DNA of 64,000 nucleotides from Halieaceae bacterium UBA5044 (GCA_002416125.1 DIBU01000011.1:1-64000); one strand, 5' to 3'; counted from the first letter of the stretch, positions 30,455 to 39,821 are shown. Numbers and translations: made by a program. Notes: a model not told the origin generated them from the letters alone.

Positions 30455-32187
30455 CCGGCGACGTGTCCGCCCGGCCTGCGGGTGTCGGTTGCACCCAGCA
30501 GGTAGCCCCGCTCCAGCATGATCGACTGCGTACGGCCGAGGGTGCGCCCCGCGACATCCACGTTGTGGCCCAGGGCGCGCAGCAGCTCCAGTGTATCCGG
30601 GCTGATACCCTGTTCGACGACAAGTTTGTCCGGCAGCCACTGGTGATGAACCCGGGGTTCAGCCGCCGCGGTGGCGATATTCATGTCAAAGGCCATGGCA
30701 TTGAGTATCGTTTGCAGTACCGAGGTGATGATCAGACTACCCCCCGGGCTGCCGGTTGCCAGCCACGGCTTGCCGTCACGGAACACCATGGTCGGGCTCA
30801 TTGACGACAGCGGGCGCTTGCCGCCTTCGATGCTGTTGGCTTCGCCCTCCACCAGTCCAAAGGGGTTGGGCTGTCCCGGGTTGGCGGCGAAGTCGGCCAT
30901 TTCGTTATTCAGCAGCATGCCGGTACCCGGCACGGCGATGTGAGAGCCGAAGCTGAAGTTCAGTGTGTAGGTGTTGCTCACGACATTGCCGAAGCGGTCT
31001 GCGACCGTGTAGTGGGTGGTGTCATGGCTGGCGTCCACCAGTACCTCGCCCGGAGCGACCTCCGAGGACGGTGTGGCCCGGCCCGGCTTGATCAGGGCAC
31101 GTTGGCGCTCGGCATAGGCCTTGTCGATCAGATCCGCTACCGGCACCGGCTCGAAATCGGGGTCCGCCAGATAGCGGCTGCGGTCGGCGTAGGCCAGTTT
31201 CATGGCCTCCGCGAGGTGATGGATATAGGCAGCGCTGTTGTGGCCCATGGCTTGCAGGTCATAGCCCTCCAGAATATTGAGGATCTGGAGGATATGGATA
31301 CCCCCGGAGGAGGGCGGCGGTGTGGAAATCACCTCAAAGTCGCGGAACCGGCCGCGCACGGGCTCGCGCTCGATCGCCTGGTAGCCGGCGAGATCGGCGG
31401 CGGAGATCAGGCCATCCCCTGCCTGCATTTCCGCCACGATGCGCTCCGCCACGTCACCGGTATAAAATCCGTCGCGCCCCTGTTTCGCGATCTGCTGCAG
31501 GGTCTGTGCCAGATCGGGTTGCTGCCAGACGGTGCCGACCTCAGGTACACGCCCCTCGGCGTCCAGGAACAGCTTGCGCGCTTCGGCGTTGAGCGCGAGG
31601 CGCTCGGCGCGCGCGGCAATCTCCTGGTTGAGGGCGAAGGATATTTCGAAGCCGTCCCGGGCCAGGGCGATCGCCGGTGCCATCACCTCGGACAGGGGCA
31701 GCGTGCCGTAGCGCTCCTGCGCGAGCACGAGGCCAGCGACAGTGCCGGGAACGCCGGCAGATTTATGGCTGAAATAGGCGCGTTGCTGGTCGACCTCGCC
31801 CTCGTCGTTCAGAAACAGGTCACACGTGGCGGCGGCCGGCGCTGTTTCGCGGTAGTCGATAAGGGTTTGCCGGTTGTCCTCGGCAAGGTGGACCAGCATG
31901 AAACCGCCGCCCCCCAGGTTGCCCGCGCGGGGATAGCTCACAGCCAGGGCAAAACCTGTGGCGACCGCGGCGTCCACGGCATTGCCCCCGCGGCGCAGCA
32001 TGTCCAGGCCGATCTCGGCGGCGAGCCGTTCCGGGCCGACGACCATGCCCTGGCGCGCCACCGCGGGCAGAAAGCGACTGCCGAAGTCGATGATCGGTGT
32101 CTCCGCAGCGGATTCCTGTGCCCGGGCAAAGGAAGCCGGCAACAGGCAGATACCGAGCAGGATGATCAGGTGGCGGGTCAGTTTCAT
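30448..32187 (-). CDS. ggt: Gamma-glutamyltransferase
   Basis: Periplasmic N-terminal nucleophile hydrolase of 579 aa that cleaves gamma-glutamyl bonds, mainly of glutathione. The signal peptide is MKLTRHLIILLGICLLPASFARAQ. The self-processing site is intact: Thr390 in DTTHYTVAD would become the catalytic nucleophile, as Thr391 does in E. coli. Downstream substrate residues appear in LSSMSPTMVF and ATGSPGG. Length matches the family. Likely used for glutathione scavenging. Confidence 0.96.
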   Translation of the reverse strand: MKLTRHLIILLGICLLPASFARAQESAAETPIIDFGSRFLPAVARQGMVVGPERLAAEIGLDMLRRGGNAVDAAVATGFALAVSYPRAGNLGGGGFMLVHLAEDNRQTLIDYRETAPAAATCDLFLNDEGEVDQQRAYFSHKSAGVPGTVAGLVLAQERYGTLPLSEVMAPAIALARDGFEISFALNQEIAARAERLALNAEARKLFLDAEGRVPEVGTVWQQPDLAQTLQQIAKQGRDGFYTGDVAERIVAEMQAGDGLISAADLAGYQAIEREPVRGRFRDFEVISTPPPSSGGIHILQILNILEGYDLQAMGHNSAAYIHHLAEAMKLAYADRSRYLADPDFEPVPVADLIDKAYAERQRALIKPGRATPSSEVAPGEVLVDASHDTTHYTVADRFGNVVSNTYTLNFSFGSHIAVPGTGMLLNNEMADFAANPGQPNPFGLVEGEANSIEGGKRPLSSMSPTMVFRDGKPWLATGSPGGSLIITSVLQTILNAMAFDMNIATAAAEPRVHHQWLPDKLVVEQGISPDTLELLRALGHNVDVAGRTLGRTQSIMLERGYLLGATDTRRPGGHVAGY

Positions 32188-32281
32188 GGGTGTGGGTCTC
32201 CGACGCTGAAGGGCCGCACTTTAACTGTTTTGGCTGGCAACGCATACTCACGGGCTGTTGCACTGCTGGCGGGAGATTGTG

Positions 32282-32587
32282 GTGAATACGCTGCTCAGGG
32301 AAATAGAATTGCGTCTCGATGCGCTTTTCGCACAGCTGGCTGAGGGGTTCGACGCGCCGCCGGCGCAGCGCCTGCGACTTGAGGGCTTGCTGGAAGCCGC
32401 GGCCCTGTTGGGGATCGCGACTCAGGCGGAACTGGAAGCTGTGTTGACCGAGCGCTACTGTGCCGCCTTCTCCTGCTCGCCGGCAGAGGATTTCGGCGCG
32501 CAGTGGCAGCGCCTGTTTCCGTTTCCGCAGATACCCGCCATGCAGCGGCGTGCGCCGGTCGTGCCGAGTACCTCTGATGATCTATAA
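32282..32587 (+). CDS. Small helical protein of unknown function upstream of pdxH
   Basis: A 101-aa acidic protein with mostly Leu/Ala-rich helices (LLREIELRLDALFAQLAEGF and LEGLLEAAALLGIATQAELE). No signal peptide, no recognised family. A GTG at 32282 with GGGAG upstream was preferred; an in-frame ATG at 32258 is possible. It ends 27 bp before pdxH in the same direction, so it may be co-transcribed. Coding use of the codons looks normal for the region. Confidence 0.55.
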   Translation: MNTLLREIELRLDALFAQLAEGFDAPPAQRLRLEGLLEAAALLGIATQAELEAVLTERYCAAFSCSPAEDFGAQWQRLFPFPQIPAMQRRAPVVPSTSDDL

Positions 32588-32614
32588 TCCAGCCTTGGCT
32601 ACGGGAAGCACAGT

Positions 32615-33250
32615 GTGAACTACGAAGAATTCCGGCGCGAGTATCTGGCCGGTGGTCTCAGGCGCGAGATGCTCGCGTCCTGCCCGATTGCCCAGTTTGA
32701 AACCTGGCTGCAGCAGGCGGTGGCGGGTAACATCGCCGACCCTACCGCCATGGTGCTGGCCACCCTCGACGAGCACGGTGGACCCTGGCAGCGGATAGTC
32801 CTGCTCAAGGGTGTCTCCACCCGCGGCTTCGTGTTCTACACCAATTACAGCAGCGCAAAAGCGGCCGACATCAGTCGCGAGCCCCAGGTGTCACTGCTGT
32901 TCCCCTGGAATATGCTCGAGCGGCAGGTCATCGTAGCCGGGCGTGCGGAGCGCCTCTCGGCACTGGAGTCGGCGCGCTATTTCCTCAGCCGGCCGCGTGA
33001 AAGCCAGCTCGCAGCACTGGCCTCGCGCCAGAGCCGCCCCATATCCGCGCGCGCTGTCCTGGAGTCGCAAATGAACGCGCTGCGGCGTAAATTTGCGGAG
33101 GGCGATATCCCGGTGCCGGATTTCTGGGGTGGATACCGCGTGGTGCCGCAGCGCATCGAATTCTGGCAGGGCGGCGCGCACCGCCTGCACGACCGCTTCC
33201 GGTATTATCGCGAAGGCGATGGCTGGCGCATCGAGCGCCTGCAGCCCTGA
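32615..33250 (+). CDS. pdxH: Pyridoxamine 5'-phosphate oxidase
   Basis: FMN-dependent enzyme of 211 aa that oxidises pyridoxine or pyridoxamine phosphate to pyridoxal phosphate. Characteristic segments are MVLATLDEHGGPWQRIVLLKG, split around the FMN site, FYTNYSSAKAADI, the QSRPI motif and the C-terminal FWQGGAHRLHDR with the substrate-binding RLHDR. Length is typical. It starts with GTG. The lipocalin-like gene follows 36 bp later. Confidence 0.96.
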   Translation: MNYEEFRREYLAGGLRREMLASCPIAQFETWLQQAVAGNIADPTAMVLATLDEHGGPWQRIVLLKGVSTRGFVFYTNYSSAKAADISREPQVSLLFPWNMLERQVIVAGRAERLSALESARYFLSRPRESQLAALASRQSRPISARAVLESQMNALRRKFAEGDIPVPDFWGGYRVVPQRIEFWQGGAHRLHDRFRYYREGDGWRIERLQP

Positions 33251-33286
33251 ACAGACAGCATACGGAGCAAGGAGTAGAACAGAGCG

Positions 33287-33742
33287 ATGGTTGAACAGCA
33301 GCAACTGGTTGGGGCCTGGCAGCTGGAGTCGTGGTCAATCGGTTACGAGGGGCGGGACGATTTCAGCAGCCCCTTTGGCGAGGACCCGCTCGGGCTTCTG
33401 GTGTACACCGAAGACGGCTGGATGAGCGCCTCCATCAGCCGCCGCGACCGCGCGCGGCTGCCAGAGGACGCCAGCCCGCGCAAGGTGCCTGACGCCGAGC
33501 GCGCCGCCGCGTACAGCAGCTATTTCCACTACGCGGGGCGCTATCGCGTGATCAGGGGCAGCGTGGTGCACTATGTGACGCAGAGCCTCAACCCGAACTT
33601 CCCGGGGACCGAGCAACTGCGCCACGCAGAGCTGGATGGCCAGACCCTGGTGCTGACTGGCAAGGATGAAGCGGCGGGCACCGTGCGTTACCACACCCTC
33701 GTCTGGCACCGGGCGCCCGTGACCCAACCTGCCACGGAGTAG
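33287..33742 (+). CDS. Lipocalin-like domain protein
   Basis: A 151-aa protein matching the lipocalin-like beta-barrel family seen beside many small-molecule enzymes: LVGAWQLESWSI near the start, LLVYTEDGWMSASIS, a YFHYAGRY strand and the closing RYHTLVWHR. There is no signal peptide. The ligand is unknown. Probably in a unit with pdxH; the convergent cinA gene ends at the next base. Confidence 0.82.
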   Translation: MVEQQQLVGAWQLESWSIGYEGRDDFSSPFGEDPLGLLVYTEDGWMSASISRRDRARLPEDASPRKVPDAERAAAYSSYFHYAGRYRVIRGSVVHYVTQSLNPNFPGTEQLRHAELDGQTLVLTGKDEAAGTVRYHTLVWHRAPVTQPATE

Positions 33743-35026
33743 TCAGCGCGCGCGGCGCTGTGCAAAGTAGCGCGGCTCGCTGTCGAGGCCGAGGAGTTGC
33801 CGACGCAGCATATCGAGACCGGCCGCGGCGATCATGGTCTGGAACAGGGTGCGTTCCACGGGCCAGACGAGGCACCGGGTGCGCAAGTCCTGCTCGCTGC
33901 CCCAGGCCAGCCACACCGTGCCCACCGGCTTGTCCGCGGTGCCGCCCTCCGGGCCGGCGATCCCCGAGACGGCAATAGCGTAGTCGGCGCTGGCGCGCTC
34001 CATGGCCCCCAGTGCCATTTCCCGCACGACGGGCTCGCTCACCGCGCCGTGGGCCTCCAGGGTCTTCTTGCGAACGCCCAGCACGCTTGACTTGATGTCG
34101 TTGGCGTAGGTCACAAAGCCGGCGTGGAAGGCCTGGGATGAGCCGGGTATGCGCGTCAACTCGCTGGCGATCAGCCCGCCGGTGCAGGACTCCGCCGTGG
34201 TGACCGTCGCCCCCCGGGCCGAGAGCAGTTCCAGTACGCGGGCGGCGAGCCGTGTATCGCCCTCGCCGATGATGTGGTCGCCGACCAGTGCGCGCAGCCG
34301 CTGCTCGCACTCCGCCCGCAGGGGCAGGTCGGCGGCATCGGCAACAGACAGCTTGATTTCCATTTGCGGCGCACCGGCGCGAAAGCCCAGCTCCACTGCC
34401 GACGGCCAGTCAGGGATGGCGTCGTTGATCAGCTGCTGAGCATTGGATTCGCCCAGTCCGAAGGTTTGCAGACGCAGGATATGACGCTGCGCGGGGCGAT
34501 CCAGCGACGCCGCGAGATCCGCGACGATCTGGTCGAGCATGCGCCGCAGCTCGCCGGGCACCCCGGGGGTGCACATCACCCGGCAGTCGCCCAGCATCAG
34601 TTCGAAGCCCACAGCGCTGCCCACGGCGTTGTCGAGGATGCGGGATCCGGCGGGCAGCTGTGCCTGCTTGCGGTTGGCAGCATCCAGGGGGATGTTGCGC
34701 TGGGCACACCAGGCCTCCAGGTGCGCGACAGCCTGCGGGTGCTCCTGCAGCGGCACCCCGGCCGCCTCGGCGAGTACCAGGGCCGTCAGGTCATCCACCG
34801 TTGGTCCGAGGCCACCGTTGACGATCAGGACATCCGCGCTGGCGGCCATCGCCCTGAGCTCGCGGCAGAGCAGCGCCCGGTCGTCACCCACTGTGACCTT
34901 GCGGTAGATGCCAAGCCCGATGTCCGCCAGGCGCTGGGCGATCATTGCCGAGTTGGAGTCGACGGTATCGCCACTCATGATTTCGTTGCCGGTGAGCAAA
35001 AGCTGCACCTGGGGGTCGCGATGCAC
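33743..35026 (-). CDS. cinA: CinA: molybdopterin-binding-like domain plus nicotinamide-nucleotide amidase
   Basis: A 427-aa cytosolic protein. The N-terminal half is the MoaB/MogA-like CinA domain (LLTGNEIMSGDTVDSNS and VNGGLGPTVDDLT). The C-terminal half is the PncC-type NMN deamidase domain (TTAESCTGGLIASELTRIPG and AVSGIAGPEGGTADKP). Both halves look complete, matching full-length CinA involved in NAD salvage. The GTG at 35026 was chosen because GAGGAG is 7 nt upstream; an upstream GTG at 35041 would overlap that site. Confidence 0.9.
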   Translation of the reverse strand: MHRDPQVQLLLTGNEIMSGDTVDSNSAMIAQRLADIGLGIYRKVTVGDDRALLCRELRAMAASADVLIVNGGLGPTVDDLTALVLAEAAGVPLQEHPQAVAHLEAWCAQRNIPLDAANRKQAQLPAGSRILDNAVGSAVGFELMLGDCRVMCTPGVPGELRRMLDQIVADLAASLDRPAQRHILRLQTFGLGESNAQQLINDAIPDWPSAVELGFRAGAPQMEIKLSVADAADLPLRAECEQRLRALVGDHIIGEGDTRLAARVLELLSARGATVTTAESCTGGLIASELTRIPGSSQAFHAGFVTYANDIKSSVLGVRKKTLEAHGAVSEPVVREMALGAMERASADYAIAVSGIAGPEGGTADKPVGTVWLAWGSEQDLRTRCLVWPVERTLFQTMIAAAGLDMLRRQLLGLDSEPRYFAQRRAR

Positions 35027-35149
35027 GGCCACACTCCTCACAGGGAAAGGCGCACAGTGTAGTGCCGATGCTTTTGTCGAGGCAAAGTGCTATTTTTGCG
35101 TTTTCCGTGACCCTGCAGGAGACTTCCGCCCGTACAGGGCGCTGCGCCG

Positions 35150-35725
35150 ATGACCCGTTATTGCCCCCACTGTGGCGCAACACTGGAGCAGCACGTGGTT
35201 GGCGGCGAGTTGCGCAACCACTGGCGCTGCACCGCCTGCGCGCGCTTGCACTACGATCACCCCATGATTGTGGTCACCACCTTCGTTGCCTGTGGCGAGC
35301 GCCTGCTCTGGGTGCAGCGGGCATTGCCGCCGAAAATCGGGGCGTGGGCCATTCCCGGGGGCTTTCTCGAACAGGATGAGACGCTGGCTGAAGGCGCTGC
35401 CCGCGAGCTGCGCGAGGAGTCGGGCGTGGTGCTGCCTGCCTCCGCGCTGACGTTTTACATGATGGGCACGATCACGTTCATCAACCAGGTCTACGTGGCG
35501 TTCCGGGCGCGTGTCGCCGAAGAATCGCTGAATCCGGGTCCGGAATCCCTCGCAGCAGGGTTTTTTTCCCGGGATGAGTGCCCCTGGGGGCAGGTGGCCT
35601 ACCCGGAGGTCAACGATTCCATTATCCAGGCCTACGACGATCTGGACTCCGGGCGGTTCGACGTCTGGCACACAGAAATGACGGCCGACCGCTACGCGCG
35701 GCAGCGGGTGAGTGAATCACCCTAG
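35150..35725 (+). CDS. Nudix hydrolase with N-terminal zinc ribbon
   Basis: A 191-aa pyrophosphohydrolase. The first 30 residues form a zinc ribbon (CPHCG and CTAC). The Nudix box lies at about 73-95: GGFLEQDETLAEGAARELRE followed by ESGV. Architecture resembles NudC-like and other ribbon-Nudix proteins that act on nucleotide conjugates, but it lacks the full NudC length (about 257 aa). Substrate unknown. Divergent from cinA with 123 bp between starts. Confidence 0.88.
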   Translation: MTRYCPHCGATLEQHVVGGELRNHWRCTACARLHYDHPMIVVTTFVACGERLLWVQRALPPKIGAWAIPGGFLEQDETLAEGAARELREESGVVLPASALTFYMMGTITFINQVYVAFRARVAEESLNPGPESLAAGFFSRDECPWGQVAYPEVNDSIIQAYDDLDSGRFDVWHTEMTADRYARQRVSESP

Positions 35726-35827
35726 GCCAGCTCCCCAGGGCGGCCGCAATCCGTATCGGACAATTCAGTCCCGGCCCCGGATATGCTACGGTCAGCGCCT
35801 TTATCACAGGCGACAATGGAGCCCCGC

Positions 35828-36460
35828 ATGTCACTATACCCCGAGGTCGAACTGGCCACCGATGAACAGAAGGTCAGCTATGGCTTCGGCCTGCAGTTTG
35901 GTGACCAGCTGCTGCGCAACAACTTCCCGGGGCTGGATCTGGGTGCCGTGATGGCGGGTTTGCAGCACTGGTACAACGAGCACCAGTCACTGCTCGCCGA
36001 CGGCGAGTTGAACCCCAGTTACGACGCCATCAAGGCGAAGCAGCAGGCGATCGCAGCCGATCAGGCGGCCCAGCGCGAGGCACTGGCCGCCCAGTTCATG
36101 CAGGCCAACGCGGCCCGCCCGGAGGTCAGCACCACAGCCAGCGGCCTGCAGTACGAGGTGCTGGAGGCGGGAGAGGGTGCCAGCCCCGGGCCGCGCAGCA
36201 ACGTGGTCACGCATTACCATGGCACCTTCATTGACGGTAGCGTGTTTGACAGCTCGGTAGAGCGCGGTGAGCCTGCGCGTTTTGGCGTGCATGAGGTGAT
36301 ACCGGGCTGGACCGAGGCCCTGCAGTTGATGCGTATCGGCGACAAGTGGCGTATTGCCTGCCCCCCTGAACTGGCCTACGGACAACAGGGTGCAGGGGAT
36401 GCCATCCCGCCGAATACGGCGCTGGTCTTCGAGATTCACCTGCTGGGCATCGAGGAATAA
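35828..36460 (+). CDS. FKBP-type peptidyl-prolyl isomerase, FklB-like
   Basis: A 210-aa isomerase. The N-terminal dimerisation helices (DEQKVSYGFGLQFGDQLLRN) match FkpA/FklB. The FKBP domain from about residue 105 has THYHGTFIDGSVFDSS, VIPGWTEALQLM and a final FEIHLLGIE. No signal peptide, so probably cytosolic like FklB. The ATG at 35828 begins MSLYPEVE; an in-frame start at 35783 has little support. The alcohol dehydrogenase gene follows 5 bp later. Confidence 0.92.
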   Translation: MSLYPEVELATDEQKVSYGFGLQFGDQLLRNNFPGLDLGAVMAGLQHWYNEHQSLLADGELNPSYDAIKAKQQAIAADQAAQREALAAQFMQANAARPEVSTTASGLQYEVLEAGEGASPGPRSNVVTHYHGTFIDGSVFDSSVERGEPARFGVHEVIPGWTEALQLMRIGDKWRIACPPELAYGQQGAGDAIPPNTALVFEIHLLGIEE

Positions 36461-36465
36461 CCGGC

Positions 36466-37629
36466 GTGGTGCCGGCCAGTGTGCACCTGCCGCGTATCCT
36501 GCGCATCGGCGCCGGTGCCAGTGAGACGCTGGTGGATACCTTGCGGGAGCTGGATCTGGCCCGTCCACTGCTGGTAACGGACCCCTATCTGGCGCAGCAG
36601 GGATTTGCCCAGCGGTTGCTGGCCCCGTTGGTGGAGGCCGGTATTCCCTGTCCGGTATTTGCCGACTGTGTGCCAGACCCAACCACTGACAGCGTCGCGG
36701 CGTGCCTCGCCATGTTGCAGGCAGGTGAGTTCGATTGCCTGGTGGCGCTCGGGGGCGGGAGTTCGCTGGATACCGCCAAGGCGGCCGCCGTGCTGGCGCG
36801 GCATGGCGGCGTCATGCGCGACTACGCGGTGCCGGCAACGGTGGCCAGCGGCCTGCCGGTGATTGCCATTCCCACCACGGCGGGCACCGGGGCCGAGGTG
36901 ACGCGGGCAGCGGTGATCACCGACACGGCAACCCAGGAAAAAATGCTCTGTATGGGGCTAGGCCTGGTGCCGGTGGCGGCGCTGGTGGATTTTGAGTTGA
37001 CCATGAGCATGCCGCGCCGACTGACTGCCGATACCGGGCTGGACACTTTGTGTCACGCACTGGAGGCCTTTGTCAGCCGGAAGGCACATCCGTTCACTGA
37101 CAGCATCGCGCTGACCGCACTGGCCGGCATCAGTCAGCACCTGCGCACGGCCTGCGACGACCCGGGAAACCGGGTCGCCAGGGAGGCGATGATGCTCGCT
37201 GCCACCCAGGGTGGTATCGCGTTTGCCAATGCCTCAGTGACCCTGATCCACGGCATGAGCCGCCCTCTCGGCGCACTGTTCCATGTACCCCACGGACTCA
37301 GCAACGCCATGCTGCTGCCCGAGGTCACTGCCTGGTCCGTATCCCATGCGCCACAGCGCTATGCCCAGTGCGCCCGCGTAATGGGCCTGGCCCAGGCAGG
37401 CGACAGCGACGCCGCTGCCTGTGAACAGCTGGTGACCGGCCTGCGCCAGCTCACCGTCGATCTGGGCGTCCCCAGCCCGGCTGACTGGGGCATTGCCGAA
37501 GAGGACTGGTGCGCCAGTCTGGACACGATGGCCGAGCAGGCGCTGGCCTCCGGTTCGCCCGCCAACAATCCGCGGATCGCCGACGCAGGGGACATCGTGA
37601 CCCTCTATCGCCGTATCTGGACGGGTTGA
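36466..37629 (+). CDS. Iron-containing alcohol dehydrogenase
   Basis: A group III NAD(P)-dependent dehydrogenase of 387 aa. Cofactor motif GGGSSLDTAKAAAVL is near residue 96, and metal-ligand motifs include DTLCHALEAFVS and IHGMSRPLGALFHVPHG. It acts on alcohols or semialdehydes; the exact substrate cannot be read. It starts with GTG, close behind the FKBP gene, so translation may be linked. Confidence 0.9.
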   Translation: MVPASVHLPRILRIGAGASETLVDTLRELDLARPLLVTDPYLAQQGFAQRLLAPLVEAGIPCPVFADCVPDPTTDSVAACLAMLQAGEFDCLVALGGGSSLDTAKAAAVLARHGGVMRDYAVPATVASGLPVIAIPTTAGTGAEVTRAAVITDTATQEKMLCMGLGLVPVAALVDFELTMSMPRRLTADTGLDTLCHALEAFVSRKAHPFTDSIALTALAGISQHLRTACDDPGNRVAREAMMLAATQGGIAFANASVTLIHGMSRPLGALFHVPHGLSNAMLLPEVTAWSVSHAPQRYAQCARVMGLAQAGDSDAAACEQLVTGLRQLTVDLGVPSPADWGIAEEDWCASLDTMAEQALASGSPANNPRIADAGDIVTLYRRIWTG

Positions 37630-37708
37630 CGCCGGGGCCCTACCCAATATCGGGCGCATTGGCTACACTCCCCGACCCCAGCAACAGGCAGCCCGGAGGC
37701 ATCAGCAG

Positions 37709-38497
37709 ATGAAACGCGTCGTATTCAACCAGAAGGGCGGTGTGGGCAAGACCAGTATCACCTGCAATCTGGCGGCAATCAGCGCCGCCCGGGGCCTGCG
37801 CACACTGGTTGTGGACCTCGATGTGCAGGGCAATACAACCCATTACCTGGTGGGAGAAATCGATGCCGATGCGTTCCCGGCGGAGGCGCAGGGAGCGGCA
37901 GGGCTGTTCAAGCAAACCGTGGGTTCCCGGAAAATGCGCCAGAACCCGGACTCCTTTGTCTGGGAAACCCCCTGGGAGAACCTGTTTCTGCTGCCTTCCA
38001 GCCCGGTGCTCACGCAATTGGAGCGCGAGCTGGAATCCCGCTACAAGATCTACAAGCTGCGCGATGCGCTGCAGAAGCTGGATGCTGAATACGATCGGGT
38101 GTACATCGATACGCCGCCCAACTTCAATTTTTACTCCAAATCCGCGCTGATCGCGGCGGATACTGTGCTCGTGCCCTTCGACTGCGACAGCTTTGCCCGC
38201 CAGAGCCTGTACTCCCTCATGGACAACATTGCCGAACTGCAGGAAGACCACAACCCCGACCTCGAGGTCGAGGGTATCGTCATCAACCAGTTCAACAGCC
38301 AGGCGCGACTGCCAGGTGAACTGGTGGCCGAGCTGGAGGAGGAGGGCTACCCGGTGTGCAAAACGTTCCTCAGCGCGTCGGTCAAGATGCGCGAGTCGCA
38401 CCACGAACATCGCCCGCTGGTGGACCTGGCACCCAGCCACAAGCTGACACAGCAGTTCCTGGCCCTCTACGACGAGTTGGAGAGCGCTCGGGCCTGA
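37709..38497 (+). CDS. Orphan ParA-family ATPase
   Basis: A 262-aa Walker-type ATPase: deviant Walker A KGGVGKTSITCN at 9-20, VVDLDVQGN for A', and YIDTPPNFNFYS for the Walker B region. No parB or parS-like repeats are nearby, so it is not the chromosome partition locus. Orphan ParAs often position protein cargoes such as chemosensory arrays or flagella. Some charged patches near its C-terminus (MRESHHEHRPLV) match the RNA/DNA-binding rim. Cargo unknown. Confidence 0.85.
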   Translation: MKRVVFNQKGGVGKTSITCNLAAISAARGLRTLVVDLDVQGNTTHYLVGEIDADAFPAEAQGAAGLFKQTVGSRKMRQNPDSFVWETPWENLFLLPSSPVLTQLERELESRYKIYKLRDALQKLDAEYDRVYIDTPPNFNFYSKSALIAADTVLVPFDCDSFARQSLYSLMDNIAELQEDHNPDLEVEGIVINQFNSQARLPGELVAELEEEGYPVCKTFLSASVKMRESHHEHRPLVDLAPSHKLTQQFLALYDELESARA

Positions 38498-38516
38498 CGA
38501 GGGCTTTGGGTGCGGG

Positions 38517-39644
38517 CTAGACCTTGGGTAACAGGCTGCCGGCTTTTTCCACCGCGTCCACGTACTCGTCCAGCAGGCGGAAGATCACCTGTCGGCAGGA
38601 CTCCACGGTGTTGAGCTGACCGATCACCTGCCCGCAGGGGTTGAACGCGATTTTCTGGCAGTCCCCCGCATCCGCATAGACCGCGGTGCGGCGGATGCCG
38701 TCCGAGGTGACCAGTCCCTGCAAGGGCATGCCCAGCGGGTCGGGGGTGTCTGGGCGATCCCAGGCTGCGGTCCACTCGTTTTTCAGCATGCGGCAGGGTT
38801 TGCCGGTCCATGAGCGCGAGCGCACGGTGTCCTCACTGCTCGCGTTGAGCAGGGTCTGTTTCTGAGCCGGTTGTGTGTGCGCCTCTTCGACGGTCAGCCA
38901 CAGGGAGCCGGTCCAGACGCCTGCCGCGCCCATGGCCATCGCGGCGGCGATCTGGCGCCCGTTGCCGATCCCGCCGGCTGCCAGCATGGGCAGGTCGCCG
39001 ATGGCATCGACGATTTGCGGCCAGAGCACGATGGAGCCGACTTCACCGGTGTGTCCGCCACCTTCGCCACCCTGGGCGACCACGAAGTCGAGCCCCGCTT
39101 CCTTGTGTTGCACGGCCTGCTTCACCTTGCCGCAGAGCGCGCCGATCAGTCGGCCGGAGTCTTTCACCTGCTTGATTTTATCGGCGGGAGGCGTGCCCAG
39201 CGCGTTGGCGATCAGGCGGCATTTCGGGCGGGTCAGGGCTTCCTCCAGCAGTGGCGTGGCGGTGGCATCGGTCCAGCCCATAAGTCCCATGGTCTTGCTG
39301 CCGTCTGGCCACTCGGGTACCCCCGCATTGGCCAGCAGCTGCTCGGCAAACTCGATGTGTTCCTTCGGCACCATCGCCCAGAGCTGTTTTTCCATATCTT
39401 CCGCGGACAGGGCGTCCATCCCTTCATACTTCTGCGGGATCACGATATCCACGCCGTAGGGACGGTCGCCGATGTTGGCATCAATCCAGTCCAGCTCTTC
39501 TTTCATCTGCTCCGGCGTGAACCCGACAACGCCAAGCACGCCGATACCGCCGGCCTTGCTCACGGCGACCACGACATCGCGGCAGTGAGTGAAAGCGAAA
39601 ATGGGGTAATCGATACCCAGGCGTTCGCACAGTGAGTTGGTCAT
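38517..39644 (-). CDS. Nitronate monooxygenase / 2-nitropropane dioxygenase-like FMN enzyme
   Basis: A 375-aa TIM-barrel flavoenzyme. Motifs are DYPIFAFTHCRDVVVAVS near the N-terminus, the phosphate-binding QGGEGGGHTGEVGS and AAGGIGNGRQIAAAMAMGA. The catalytic His of true nitronate monooxygenases is not clearly assigned, so the substrate may differ; related enzymes also act in trans-enoyl or NADH:quinone reactions. A 192-bp gap leads to cysH in the opposite direction. Confidence 0.82.
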   Translation of the reverse strand: MTNSLCERLGIDYPIFAFTHCRDVVVAVSKAGGIGVLGVVGFTPEQMKEELDWIDANIGDRPYGVDIVIPQKYEGMDALSAEDMEKQLWAMVPKEHIEFAEQLLANAGVPEWPDGSKTMGLMGWTDATATPLLEEALTRPKCRLIANALGTPPADKIKQVKDSGRLIGALCGKVKQAVQHKEAGLDFVVAQGGEGGGHTGEVGSIVLWPQIVDAIGDLPMLAAGGIGNGRQIAAAMAMGAAGVWTGSLWLTVEEAHTQPAQKQTLLNASSEDTVRSRSWTGKPCRMLKNEWTAAWDRPDTPDPLGMPLQGLVTSDGIRRTAVYADAGDCQKIAFNPCGQVIGQLNTVESCRQVIFRLLDEYVDAVEKAGSLLPKV

Positions 39645-39751
39645 CGGGTGTCCTCCGTCGGTCTACCGGAGTGAGAGTATTATCCGCGCCGCCCGCGGAG
39701 GCAATGGTCTTGTCGGGTCGCTGGAGTGTATGCACCGGACCAAACCTGACT

Positions 39752-39774
39752 ATAACCTTATAAAAACTGGTTAT
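39752..39774. promoter_or_regulatory. LysR-type (CysB-like) inverted repeat upstream of cysH
   Basis: ATAACC-N11-GGTTAT is a perfect 6-bp inverted repeat in an AT-rich patch, 48 bp upstream of the proposed cysH start. Its spacing fits a LysR-type site, and sulfate-assimilation genes are classic CysB targets, so CysB control is the natural inference. The regulator gene itself is not in the window. Confidence 0.5.
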
Positions 39775-39821
39775 TTGTCAGCCCTGTTTTGATTCTTTAA
39801 AGTTCGCGGTCTTCGATATTC

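Noticed and set aside
28274..30640. 788-aa extension of the operon's first gene
   Set aside because: The extension is antisense to the thioesterase gene and crosses the promoter region; the signal peptide begins at 29491.
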